From Balneolaceae bacterium (GTDB lineage Bacteria; Bacteroidota; Rhodothermia; Balneolales; Balneolaceae), in contig JAXHMK010000018.1 of NCBI GenBank assembly GCA_034521495.1, forward strand, positions 1 through 64,000: DNA of 64,000 nt, given 5' to 3'. Under the pieces are notes generated by a model. It worked only from the letters and a program-made list of their open reading frames with translations. It did not search any database and was not told the DNA's origin. Positions 34,097 through 43,079 of this stretch are shown piece after piece. Positions within the stretch are counted from its first letter, which is position 1; each line of letters starts with the position of its first letter. The position numbers and the translations under genes were made by a program.

Positions 34097-34253
34097 ATTC
34101 CCCCTTTGACCTGCCTACCGTAGCTTTAGCGAAGGGAGGAGGGGGCATGATTAGCCGAAGGCTGATCGAGGGGGATGACTCGCCGTGCCTTAACACCCCT
34201 CTCGATTTTTCAAGAACGATTGAAAAATCATTTCTCCCCTGAAAGGGAGATTA
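34096..34253. repeat. CCCCCTT/GGGGGATG family repeat, copy B
   Basis: Begins at the dioxygenase-like stop codon: ttccccctttgacc...gggggatgactcg...acacccctctcgattttt, then the hairpin ttcaagaac/g/attgaaaaatca and ctcccctgaaagggaga. Closely matches copy D (36337) and, inverted, copy F (58268). Confidence 0.75.
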
Positions 34254-34663
34254 TCATTCCCAAACTACTGCATGTTTGTAACTTATGCGATGTGGGGTTT
34301 ATTTGTCTCGAAGAGATCCCTGCGGGACAAACTTGAACCAGTCAGAAAACTGAAAAAATCCCCCTTCGAAGCGGGGAAAGTTAAATGCGCGCTTAGCGAA
34401 TGAACTCGCGGGATGGTAGAAGTTACAAATCTGAAATAGCTCTGAGTAGAGTTGCCAAAGTTACAAAACACCCCTCTGACGATTCGCATGAACATTTGCG
34501 CCAGTAATGTCGTCGAATTATCTAACAAATACAGCGATGACAGAAAAAAGATGCGCATACATCAAACAAAATCAGCTCTCCACATTCAAAATTAATCAAT
34601 CCATTCCGTACCTTTCGACCTTATCAAATTTGATCCATTCAACATTCAAAATTCAGTAAATCA
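34254..34663. repeat. intergenic region with repeat copy C and a REP remnant
   Basis: Copy C lies at about 34353-34470 (tcccccttcgaagcgggg, aatgaactcgcgggatgg, aaaacacccctctgacg). A worn REP half (gaacatttgcgccag) is at 34490-34504. The stretch 34505-34663 is AT-rich with no gene and leads into ettA. Confidence 0.6.
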
Positions 34664-36334
34664 GTGAGTGATAAAAAAGTAATTTTTTCGATGGTTGGGG
34701 TAAGTAAAGTGTACAAACCCAACAAAACCGTTCTAAACGATATCTACCTCTCGTTTTTTTATGGAGCAAAAATTGGTGTTCTCGGGGCAAACGGCTCTGG
34801 AAAGAGTACACTGCTTCGAATTATTGCTGGCGAGGATGAAGAGTACCAGGGAAATATTTCGCGTCAGAAGGGAGTGACGTTTGGAATGTTATCTCAGGAA
34901 CCAATGCTGGATCCGTCCAAAACGGTCAAGGAGATTGTGCAGGAAGGTGTGCAGGAGACGATAGATTTGATTAATGATTATGAAGCGGTGAATGCGGCGT
35001 TTAGTGATCCCGATGCAGATTTTGACAAGCTCATCGAAAAACAGGAGAAGCTTCAAAGCCGGATTGATCACCTTGATGCGTGGGATATAGACAGCAAACT
35101 GGAACAGGCGATGGATGCGTTACGGACGCCACCGGGCGATACCTCGGTCGAAGTTCTTTCAGGTGGGGAGGCCCGGCGCGTGGCGTTGTGTCGTTTGCTT
35201 CTCAAAAAACCGGATGTGCTGTTACTGGATGAGCCGACAAATCATTTGGATGCGGAATCCGTTGCGTGGCTGGAACAGCATTTGGCAAGATATGAAGGAA
35301 CCGTCATAGCCGTAACGCACGACCGATATTTCCTGGATAATGTTGCAGGCTGGATTTTAGAGCTGGATCGCGGAGAGGGAATTCCGTTTGAAGGAAACTA
35401 CAGCTCATGGCTGGAGCAAAAACAGGAGCGGTTAAAAACCGAGGAAAAGCAAGAATCGAAACGGCAGAAAACGCTTCAACAGGAGTTGGAATGGATTCGT
35501 CAAAACCCGAAGGGACGGCGGACGAAGAGCAAAGCCCGTATCAACAAGTATGAAGAACTGCTTTCTGAAGAGAGGAATAAGAAACGTGAAGATATGGAGA
35601 TCTTTATTCCGGCCGGTCCGCGTTTGGGTGATAAAGTGATTGAAGCGGATCACGTATCAAAAGGATATGACGACCGGTTGCTGATTGAGGATATGAGTTT
35701 CAAACTACCACCCGGTGGAATTGTAGGAGTGATTGGCCCGAACGGTGCCGGTAAAACCACGCTGTTCAAAATGATCACCGGCGAGGAAGAACCTGACAGC
35801 GGAAACTTCGAAACGGGCAGTACGGTGGAGTTGGGGTATATCAATCAGAAAAGACCTCTCGATCCGGACAAAACGATTTGGGAAGAGATCTCCGGCGGAC
35901 AGGATTTGATCAAACTTGGAAATCGGGAAGTGAATTCGCGGGCATATGTTGCGCGTTTCAACTTCAGCGGGAGTGATCAACAGAAAAAATGCAGTGAAAT
36001 TTCTGGCGGAGAGCGCAATCGCGTGCATCTTGCAAAAATGCTCAAAGAGGGAGCGAATGTTCTTCTTCTTGATGAGCCTACCAACGATCTGGACGTCCAC
36101 ACTCTTCGTGCGCTCGAAGAAGCACTGCTTGATTTTGCCGGATGTGTGGTTGTGATTTCTCACGACAGGTGGTTCCTCGACAGGATTGCAACGCATATGT
36201 TAGCGTTTGAAGGCGACAGCCAGGTCTACTGGTTTGAAGGAAATTATTCTGAGTACGAAGAGAATCGTGAGCAGCGGCTTGGTTCGAAATATCACCCCGA
36301 GAGAATTCATTACAAGAAGTTGATGCGGGAGTAG
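34664..36334 (+). CDS. ettA: EttA, ABC-F energy-dependent translational throttle
   Basis: 556 residues from a GTG start (MSDKKVIFSMVGVSKVYKP). Two ABC nucleotide-binding domains: Walker A GANGSGKST near 42 and GPNGAGKTT near 359; signatures LSGGEARRVAL and ISGGERNRVHL; Walker B LLLDEPTNHLD and LLLDEPTNDLD. The arm and linker regions match EttA (HDRYFLDNVAGWILELDRGE, then GIPFEGNYSSWLEQK). It binds the ribosomal E site and couples translation start to the ATP level. Full length, no membrane domain. Repeats flank both ends. Confidence 0.95.
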   Translation: MSDKKVIFSMVGVSKVYKPNKTVLNDIYLSFFYGAKIGVLGANGSGKSTLLRIIAGEDEEYQGNISRQKGVTFGMLSQEPMLDPSKTVKEIVQEGVQETIDLINDYEAVNAAFSDPDADFDKLIEKQEKLQSRIDHLDAWDIDSKLEQAMDALRTPPGDTSVEVLSGGEARRVALCRLLLKKPDVLLLDEPTNHLDAESVAWLEQHLARYEGTVIAVTHDRYFLDNVAGWILELDRGEGIPFEGNYSSWLEQKQERLKTEEKQESKRQKTLQQELEWIRQNPKGRRTKSKARINKYEELLSEERNKKREDMEIFIPAGPRLGDKVIEADHVSKGYDDRLLIEDMSFKLPPGGIVGVIGPNGAGKTTLFKMITGEEEPDSGNFETGSTVELGYINQKRPLDPDKTIWEEISGGQDLIKLGNREVNSRAYVARFNFSGSDQQKKCSEISGGERNRVHLAKMLKEGANVLLLDEPTNDLDVHTLRALEEALLDFAGCVVVISHDRWFLDRIATHMLAFEGDSQVYWFEGNYSEYEENREQRLGSKYHPERIHYKKLMRE

Positions 36335-36336
36335 GA

Positions 36337-36482
36337 AATCCCCCTTTGAAGGGGGAAAGTGAAATGAGCGTATAGCGAATGAACTCGGGGGATGTTTCTT
36401 GGACTCCACTCCCAACGTAAACACCCCTCTCGATTTTTCAAGAACAATTGAAAAATCATTTCTCCCCTGAAGGGGAGATTTT
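36337..36482. repeat. CCCCCTT/GGGGGATG family repeat, copy D
   Basis: Starts right after the ettA stop: atccccctttgaaggggg, gcgaatgaactcgggggatg, acacccctctcgattttt, ttcaagaac/a/attgaaaaatca, ctcccctgaaggggaga. Complete copy, 146 bp, in the gap between convergent ettA and the MscS gene, where its stem could also stop transcription. Confidence 0.75.
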
Positions 36483-36489
36483 CGTGAAT

Positions 36490-37386
36490 CTACTCTTCTC
36501 CATCCTCTTTTTCCTCTTCATGATGAGGCAGCGAGATCGAACTTTTCACATGCAGATCGCGCTGGGGAAATGGAATTTCAACGCCGTATTTTTCGAATTT
36601 CCGCACGATAGCTTTGTTTAATTCATTACGAACAATTGGGTAATCCTTTACATTGCCGATCCACGCCCGAAGCTGCATATTCCAGGATGAATCACCAAAT
36701 TCAATGAGGTGACCCTGGGCTTTTGGTTCCGGCATCACGAAAGTGTTTTCGTCCGCCACCTCTTTCAGAGCCTTCAACACGGTATCAAGATCTGATCTGT
36801 AGGAAACACCCACATCAATATCGAGCCGGTAGGTTGGATCGCCGTGCGAATAGTTAATTACATTTTTGGAGACGAACTCCGAATTGGGAACAATGATGGA
36901 GATATTGTTGACCGTTCGAACTTTGGTTGCCCGAATATTTATCTCGGTTACATCTCCTTCAATATTATTGACCGATACACGGTCGCCCACTGAAATGGGA
37001 CGCTCAAAAAGAATAATCAATCCGGAGATAAAATTTGAGGTTATATTTTGCAGGCCAAAACCAATACCAACGGAGAGTAATCCAAATATCACAGCCAGGC
37101 CGCTGAGGTCAACACCAACAAACTGGAAGGAGACTAAAGCTCCGATGGTAATAATAGTGTATTGAGTAATTCGTGAGAGGGTGTAGGTTGTTCCCTCATC
37201 AATCTTAAATCTTTTCAGAATTTTCCGGTTCAGGGCTCTTCGGGCCAATACACCAAGAAAAATAAACCCGGTAATCAGGAGAAGAAAAATGAGAATGGAC
37301 ACCACTGTGACCGGAGTCTCTTTAATCTGGAAAAGAGTCAGGTTCAGAATCTCGTTTATATACTCAAAAATCTCATTCCAGGTCAT
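36490..37386 (-). CDS. MscS-family mechanosensitive channel
   Basis: 298 residues. An N-terminal membrane part of about three helices includes the pore helix region GVDLSGLAVIFGLLSVGIGF, GLQNITSNFISGLIILFERP (about 95-135), the MscS signature. The cytoplasmic beta domain starts at ISVGDRVSVNNIEGDVTEIN and the alpha/beta C-terminal domain ends in an acidic tail (HHEEEKEDGEE). It releases solutes on osmotic downshock. Divergent from a second, frameshifted MscS-type gene at 37769. Confidence 0.92.
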   Translation of the reverse strand: MTWNEIFEYINEILNLTLFQIKETPVTVVSILIFLLLITGFIFLGVLARRALNRKILKRFKIDEGTTYTLSRITQYTIITIGALVSFQFVGVDLSGLAVIFGLLSVGIGFGLQNITSNFISGLIILFERPISVGDRVSVNNIEGDVTEINIRATKVRTVNNISIIVPNSEFVSKNVINYSHGDPTYRLDIDVGVSYRSDLDTVLKALKEVADENTFVMPEPKAQGHLIEFGDSSWNMQLRAWIGNVKDYPIVRNELNKAIVRKFEKYGVEIPFPQRDLHVKSSISLPHHEEEKEDGEE

Positions 37387-37554
37387 AAATCAGTTCTTCG
37401 TTTCGTGTTCCGCATTTGAAATGATTGCGGACAATTTCTGTTTTAGAAATAAATATACAATTCACTATGAGTTTTCTTACAAACACTATATAGTAAAAGT
37501 TTTACAAATATCAACGAATTTAAAGCTGGCTAATATTCTTGATCTGCAATACAA

Positions 37555-37704
37555 GAAGGCTTTGCAAAACTATGACTGTCATCCTGAACTTTCCCTCGGG
37601 ATCCCTCCGGGGGATTCAGGATCTCCAGATACTGGCTATAAAGACGAATGGAGAATCTGAATCGAGTTCAGATTGACGTATTCCCACGGTTTTGCAAAGC
37701 TATC
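37555..37704 (+). repeat. 150-bp MITE with 5-bp target duplication, copy 3
   Basis: Left end gaaggctttgcaaaac; right end gttttgcaaagctatc (slightly worn). Flanked by tacaa on both sides (37550-37554 and 37705-37709). Sits between the two divergent MscS-type genes. Confidence 0.9.
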
Positions 37705-37768
37705 TACAAAAGATTTGCAGATTTTTTTAAAATAGACATACATACTGGCTCTAAAAATAAATAATGAT

Positions 37769-38639
37769 ATGATTGAATCGATAGGTGACTCTCTTCTTTT
37801 TGAATATGAACGAATAATCGCATTTCTTCCAAGGCTACTTATTGCCTTTCTTATCGCTTTTATTGTTTACACACTTGGAAAGTGGTTGGCGAAGGGTACA
37901 ATTACCTTTTTGAAAAAAAGTTCTATCCCGGAAGCGTATCACGACTATTTTGGCAAACTGATAAAGATTATCGGTGCTTTCGTGGCATTTGTTGTTTTCC
38001 TGAACCTGATAGGATATCAGACACTTGCAGCCAGTCTTTTGGCGGGTGGTGGACTTGACAGCGGTGATGCTGGGTTTTGCATTTAAAGATATTGGAGAAA
38101 ATTTCCTGGCTGGATTTTTCCTGGCGTTCAGCCGCCCGTTTACAACGGATGATGTGATTGAAACAGAAGGAATTCTCGGGAAGGTAAAAGGAATTCAGCT
38201 CAGGCATACGCATATTCGAACGGCAAACGGTTGTGATGTTTTTGTCCCCAGTGCCCAGTTATTTACCAAGCCGCTTCATAATTACACGTTGGACGGACTT
38301 CGGCGGGGAAGTTTTACCGTTGGCATTGATTATGCGGATGATTCTGAAAAAGCGGCTGAACTTCTTCTTGAAACCACAAGAAAAACAGACGGCGTCCTTA
38401 CTACACCTAAAGCTTCTGTGCAAATCCAGGGATTTGATGCTAATTTTGTGAATATCCAGGTCTTTTTCTGGATCAGTGCAAAAGATCAGGAGGCCGGTTT
38501 ATCAGTAGTCAGAACCCGGTCGATGAATAATTGCAGAAAAATGTTAATGGATCAGAACTTCACAGTGAGCTCAAACGTTACAACAGCAGTGGATATGAAG
38601 CCGCTTGAAGTTCTGTTGCGTAATCAAGATGACGCTTAA
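37769..38639 (+). pseudogene. MscS-like channel gene with one frameshift
   Basis: The first part (37769 to about 38056) encodes MIESIGDSLLFEYERIIAFL and membrane helices up to AASLLAGGGL. The second part continues one base later with TAVMLGFAFKDIGENFLAGF, the MscS pore-end signature, to VLLRNQDDA at 38639. One extra base near 38057 (ggacttGacagcg) breaks the frame. Without it the protein would be about 289 residues, a normal MscS size. All else looks intact, so this is either a very young mutation or a base-calling error. Confidence 0.85.
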
Positions 38640-38653
38640 AAATTTAGCAGGAA

Positions 38654-41600
38654 ATGAATAAAACTGAGGTCTTTTCAAAAATAAATGAATACAGAATCAT
38701 GAGAATAACTACCATAATTGTTTGTCTGCTTATACTAACTTTTTCTATTAATCTGAATGATGTTCAGGCACAAATCGATGCCCGAATGCTTCGCCAGCCG
38801 GATGTATCCGATACGCATATTGCATTTTCTTATGCGGATGATATCTGGATCGTTTCCAAAGAAGGGGGCATTGCAAATCGCCTGACATCTGCTGAAGGCG
38901 TTGAATCTTTTCCAAGATTTTCTCCCGATGGTTCGATGATTGCATTTAATGCCAATTATGATGGCAATCAGGATATTTACGTTGTTTCGACTACAGGAGG
39001 AATTCCGAAACGAATAACCCACCATCCTATGGGAGAGCGCGTGTTAGATTGGTTCCCGGATGGTGAATCTATTCTGTTTGCATCCTCAAAAGAGAGCGGC
39101 CGGCAGCGGTTCAGCCAATTCTATCAAGTATCTGCCGAAGGGGGTATGGCCGAAAAACTACCGGTTCCATACGGTGAGTTTGGTGCCATTTCTCCGGATG
39201 GGAATAGTATCGCTTACACTCCTAAATCCAGATCTAACAGAACCTGGAAACGGTATCGCGGTGGTATGGCACCGGATATTTGGTTGTTTGATCTGGAGTC
39301 TTTCGAATCTGAAAATATTACAAACAATCCGGCGAATGATGAGCTCCCCATGTGGAATGATGAGACTGTTTACTTCCTCTCGGATCAGGGAGAAAATCAG
39401 AGATATAATATCTGGGCATACAATACTAAATCTGGTGAAACACGACAGGTTACAAATTTCAGTGATTACGATATACACTTTCCTGCAATTGGCCCAAACA
39501 GCCTGACGTTTGAAGCCGGCGGACGACTCTACCTGATGGATCTTGAAACCGAAGAATATGAAGAGATCAATGTAGATGTCATTACCGATCAACTCACGAT
39601 TCAATCCAAAACGGAAGATGTAAGCAGTTTGATTCAGGATGCAACCATTTCGCCCGGCGGAGAACGGGTTCTGTTTCAGGCCCGGGGCGATATTTTTTCC
39701 GTTCCGGCTGAACACGGACCCATCTTGAATCTCACGCAAACATCAGGAGTTGCTGAGCGTTTTCCGGCCTGGTCGCCTGATGGCAAATATGTGGCCTACT
39801 GGAGTGATCAATCCGGTGAATATGAATTAACCATTCGTGATGAATCGGGCTCAGGAGAAGAACAAATCCTTACCTCAACTGATGAAAAGTTTAAGTACTC
39901 ACTGCACTGGTCGCCGGACAGCCAAAAACTTGTGTTTATTGACAACTCGATGAGTATTCGCATGTATGATACCGAATCTGAAGAGATCACGGATATTGAC
40001 CAGGGACTGTGGATGTATGAAGGCGGGTTGCGAAATTTTAGCGCCGATTGGTCGCCAGACAGTAAATGGGTGGCTTATTCCCGCGGGTTAGACAATCTGC
40101 AAAATGCCATATTTCTATTTGATACAGATAGCGGTGAGCGGCATCAGGTTACTTCAAGTTATTATCACGACAGGAATCCGGTTTTCGATCCCGATGGGGA
40201 ATATCTTTACCTGCTGACCAGCCGAAGTTTCAGCCCGGAATACAGTGATTTTGATAATTCATGGATCTATGCAAACTCTACAAAAGTAGCGGTTGTGCCC
40301 CTGCGCGATGATGTAGATTCACCATTGGCACCCCGAAATGATGAGGTTAAAGTTGAGGAGGAAAACGAGTCCCCTGAAACTGATTCATCCAACGGAGAAA
40401 ATGGTGAAGAGGATAAAGAAACTGAAGTAGTTGAAATTGATATTGAAGGCTTCGAAGATCGGTTGGTTGAACTTCCTGTTGATGCCGGAAACTACGGAAA
40501 TCTTAGTGCGGCGTCCGGAAAAGTGATTTATCTGAAATATCCGAGCACCGGTGCTGATGGCCAGACAGCTGCTCTCGCTTACTTCGACCTGGAAGAGCGG
40601 GAAGAACAATCAGTAATTGAGGGTGTTATTGGATATCAATTATCGGCCAACAAGAGTAAAGTGTTGGTTGCCCAACCCGGAAATCGGTTTGGAATTATCG
40701 ATCTGGCGCCCGGGCAAAGCATTGAAACACCGCTTCGAACCAGTGAACTCTCCATGACGGTTCATCCGCAAGAGGAGTGGCAGCAGATTTTTAATGATTC
40801 ATGGCGATTTGTACGTGATTTCTTTTACGATCCCAATTTTCACGGAGTTAATTGGAATGAGGTCAAAGAGCGTTATCAAACCATGTTGGATGATGCCGTA
40901 ACCCGAAATGATGTGAACTATGTGATCGGGGAGATGATTGCGGAACTCAACGCCTCTCATACCTATCGCGGTGGAGGAGATATTGAAAGTGCCGAGACTC
41001 GTGGCGTTGGATTACTTGGAATTGATTGGGAGTTGGAAGACGGTGCCTATCGAATCAAAAAAATCATCGAAGGAGCTCAGTGGGATAATGAAGTTCGCTC
41101 CCCGCTCGATATGCCCGGTGTTGAAGTATCAGAAGGAGATTACATTTTGGCGGTAAATGGGGAGCGGTTGGATCCCGATGAAGATCCGTATGCGGCATTC
41201 CAGGGATTGGCCGGTAAAACGGTTGAGTTGACTGTGAATGATTCCCCCGATATGGAAGGTGCCAGAAAAGTAATTGTAGAAACACTTTCTGATGAAACAA
41301 GATTGCGTCATCTCGCCTGGATTGAATCAAACAGGAAACGGGTGGAAGAAGCCACCGATGGCCGGGTGGGATATATTTATGTGAGAAGCACGGGTGTGGA
41401 TGCACAAAATGAACTGGTCCGACAATTTATGGCTCAGCATGAAAAAGATGCTTTGATTATTGATGAACGGTTCAACAGCGGCGGGCAAATACCGGATCGG
41501 TTCATTGAACTTCTGAATCGGCAGGAGCTGGCGCACTGGGCAGTTCGAGACGGAAGAGACTGGAAATGGCCGCCCGTTGCACATTTTGGCCCCAAAGTAA

Positions 41601-41974
41601 TGCTGATTAATGGATGGAGCGGCTCCGGCGGTGATGCCTTCCCGGCATATTTTAAAGAAACAGGATTGGGTCCGCTGATTGGAACGACAACGTGGGGTGG
41701 TTTGATCGGAATTTCCGGTTCACCGAATCTCATTGATGGAGGAACGGTAACCGTACCTACGTTCCGAATGTATTATCCCGATGGAACGTGGTTTCCTGAG
41801 GGCGGTGGTGTACAGCCGGATATCCAGGTGATTGACGATCCGACTCAACTTGCCAATGGAACAGATCCGCAACTGGAACGAGCCATCGAGGAAACACTGC
41901 GGCTCATGGAAGAAAATCCGGATTCATACACAAAACCTGAGCGTCCGGCATACGAAGACAGGTCTGGGAATTAA
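38654..41974 (+). CDS. tricorn-like protease (S41 family)
   Basis: 1106 residues; a second ATG at 38699 gives a typical Sec signal (MRITTIIVCLLILTFSINLN, ending VQA), so export is likely from either start. An N-terminal beta-propeller with PD40 repeats (FPRFSPDGSMIAFN; WSPDGKYVAYWSD; WSPDSKWVAYSRG) is followed by an acidic linker near 555-590, a PDZ domain (about 785-870) and the S41 catalytic domain with nucleophile Ser in NGWSGSGGDAFP near 993. Tricorn-type proteases degrade oligopeptides. It follows the frameshifted MscS-type gene by 14 bp. Confidence 0.92.
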   Translation: MNKTEVFSKINEYRIMRITTIIVCLLILTFSINLNDVQAQIDARMLRQPDVSDTHIAFSYADDIWIVSKEGGIANRLTSAEGVESFPRFSPDGSMIAFNANYDGNQDIYVVSTTGGIPKRITHHPMGERVLDWFPDGESILFASSKESGRQRFSQFYQVSAEGGMAEKLPVPYGEFGAISPDGNSIAYTPKSRSNRTWKRYRGGMAPDIWLFDLESFESENITNNPANDELPMWNDETVYFLSDQGENQRYNIWAYNTKSGETRQVTNFSDYDIHFPAIGPNSLTFEAGGRLYLMDLETEEYEEINVDVITDQLTIQSKTEDVSSLIQDATISPGGERVLFQARGDIFSVPAEHGPILNLTQTSGVAERFPAWSPDGKYVAYWSDQSGEYELTIRDESGSGEEQILTSTDEKFKYSLHWSPDSQKLVFIDNSMSIRMYDTESEEITDIDQGLWMYEGGLRNFSADWSPDSKWVAYSRGLDNLQNAIFLFDTDSGERHQVTSSYYHDRNPVFDPDGEYLYLLTSRSFSPEYSDFDNSWIYANSTKVAVVPLRDDVDSPLAPRNDEVKVEEENESPETDSSNGENGEEDKETEVVEIDIEGFEDRLVELPVDAGNYGNLSAASGKVIYLKYPSTGADGQTAALAYFDLEEREEQSVIEGVIGYQLSANKSKVLVAQPGNRFGIIDLAPGQSIETPLRTSELSMTVHPQEEWQQIFNDSWRFVRDFFYDPNFHGVNWNEVKERYQTMLDDAVTRNDVNYVIGEMIAELNASHTYRGGGDIESAETRGVGLLGIDWELEDGAYRIKKIIEGAQWDNEVRSPLDMPGVEVSEGDYILAVNGERLDPDEDPYAAFQGLAGKTVELTVNDSPDMEGARKVIVETLSDETRLRHLAWIESNRKRVEEATDGRVGYIYVRSTGVDAQNELVRQFMAQHEKDALIIDERFNSGGQIPDRFIELLNRQELAHWAVRDGRDWKWPPVAHFGPKVMLINGWSGSGGDAFPAYFKETGLGPLIGTTTWGGLIGISGSPNLIDGGTVTVPTFRMYYPDGTWFPEGGGVQPDIQVIDDPTQLANGTDPQLERAIEETLRLMEENPDSYTKPERPAYEDRSGN

Positions 41975-41991
41975 CAAAAATCGTCCTTTTC

Positions 41992-42146
41992 AGTGTGTGT
42001 TTAGTGGATTGAATCAAACAACCTGGCAGAGCGCCGGGCTTTTCGGCTCCTGTCAGAGTTGTGAGCCACAAGCAATTTTCTTCGAAGTAGCTAACCGCGA
42101 CTCTGACAGGAGCTATCGCACTCTGTCAGGACGCTAAACACATACG
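41992..42146. repeat. nested-palindrome element
   Basis: The outer inverted pair is gtgtgtttag (about 41994) with ctaaacacat (about 42134). The inner pair is ggctcctgtcagagt (about 42045) with actctgacaggagc (about 42101). A further inverted pair outside it, cggtaatagata (about 42155) and tctattaccg (about 42268), gives more symmetry. Non-coding, probably a decayed mobile element in the 448-bp gap 41975-42422. Confidence 0.6.
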
Positions 42147-42422
42147 AACCCAACGGTAATAGATAAAAACTGTATTTATTGATCTTAGTCAAGTATTTGA
42201 AATCTGACCTTAAGCTTCATGGCTGGATGGTTTAATCGAATTTGTAACTATGAAGCTATCGACAAGCGAATCTATTACCGTCTGCTTTAGCCTGACGGGT
42301 ATAGAGCAAATACAGCGCTCATTGGCTTTAGCCACATACATCACGTGAGTATTACCTCTGAGTCACTTCGTTTTCTTGACGGTTTTTGAAACCTGAGAGT
42401 CTGTGGAGGAGCGTAAAGTTAT

Positions 42423-42878
42423 TTATTTCTCCTCTGCCGGCTTCCAGAAAAGAAAACCAGCCATCAAGAGAAAAATTCCGTTTCGGATGACCATTTTCCA
42501 GCCAAACTCGCTTCCGAGTAGTGCGCCAATCAGGGAAGATTCACCAAGTTCCCCAAAACAACCACAGTCGCCTTCAATACCCTGACCGAGACCGTAGATG
42601 GCAAAAATAAAAAAGACCAGGTAAATGCCGGTGGCAATCGGATCAACAACTTTCGAGAACAAACTAAAAGCAAGCAGTCCACCCACGATAATTTCAATAT
42701 AGGGAAGAAGATCAATCACAAGAGATTTAATACCGATTGGGATCCATGTGATGTATGCCACAGATTCAAACAGGGCAGAATTATCCTGCATTTTTAAGAT
42801 TCCGGCAAATACTAAAAGAGCACCAAGAATAAACCGAAAAAGGTATTGAACGTAGGTAATGATTCTTTTTTTCTCCAT
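42423..42878 (-). CDS. MauE/DoxX-family membrane protein
   Basis: 151 residues with four membrane helices. After the third helix comes the conserved cysteine pair of this subfamily (GDCGCFGELGESS near 100), which faces a redox partner in MauE-like proteins. N-terminal helix YLFRFILGALLVFAGILKMQ. MauE relatives help thiol-disulfide balance or protein maturation. The present partner is unknown; no thioredoxin gene is adjacent. Convergent with the tricorn-like gene, divergent from purF. Confidence 0.82.
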   Translation of the reverse strand: MEKKRIITYVQYLFRFILGALLVFAGILKMQDNSALFESVAYITWIPIGIKSLVIDLLPYIEIIVGGLLAFSLFSKVVDPIATGIYLVFFIFAIYGLGQGIEGDCGCFGELGESSLIGALLGSEFGWKMVIRNGIFLLMAGFLFWKPAEEK

Positions 42879-43079
42879 GAGATTAAATTACGAATATTTT
42901 TTTGAAATCATGTAATTCATCGGATACGTGATATAGCTTTAAGTTGGATTTGTGATGAATTAGCTCAACTGGTGAGTTTGTTTAAGAACTTTTAATTGGT
43001 ACGAATTTGTGTCTGTAATTTAAAGTACTTTTCCATATCTTCACTTTTACGATTAATTCTTTGAATATCGCTGTCTAAA

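Noticed and set aside
35705-36196. A 163-codon open frame antisense to ettA, and similar long antisense frames at 39158-39739 and 59987-60600
   Set aside because: They lie wholly inside well-recognised genes on the other strand, have atypical composition (Arg, Ser, Phe-rich), and no start or neighbour support.
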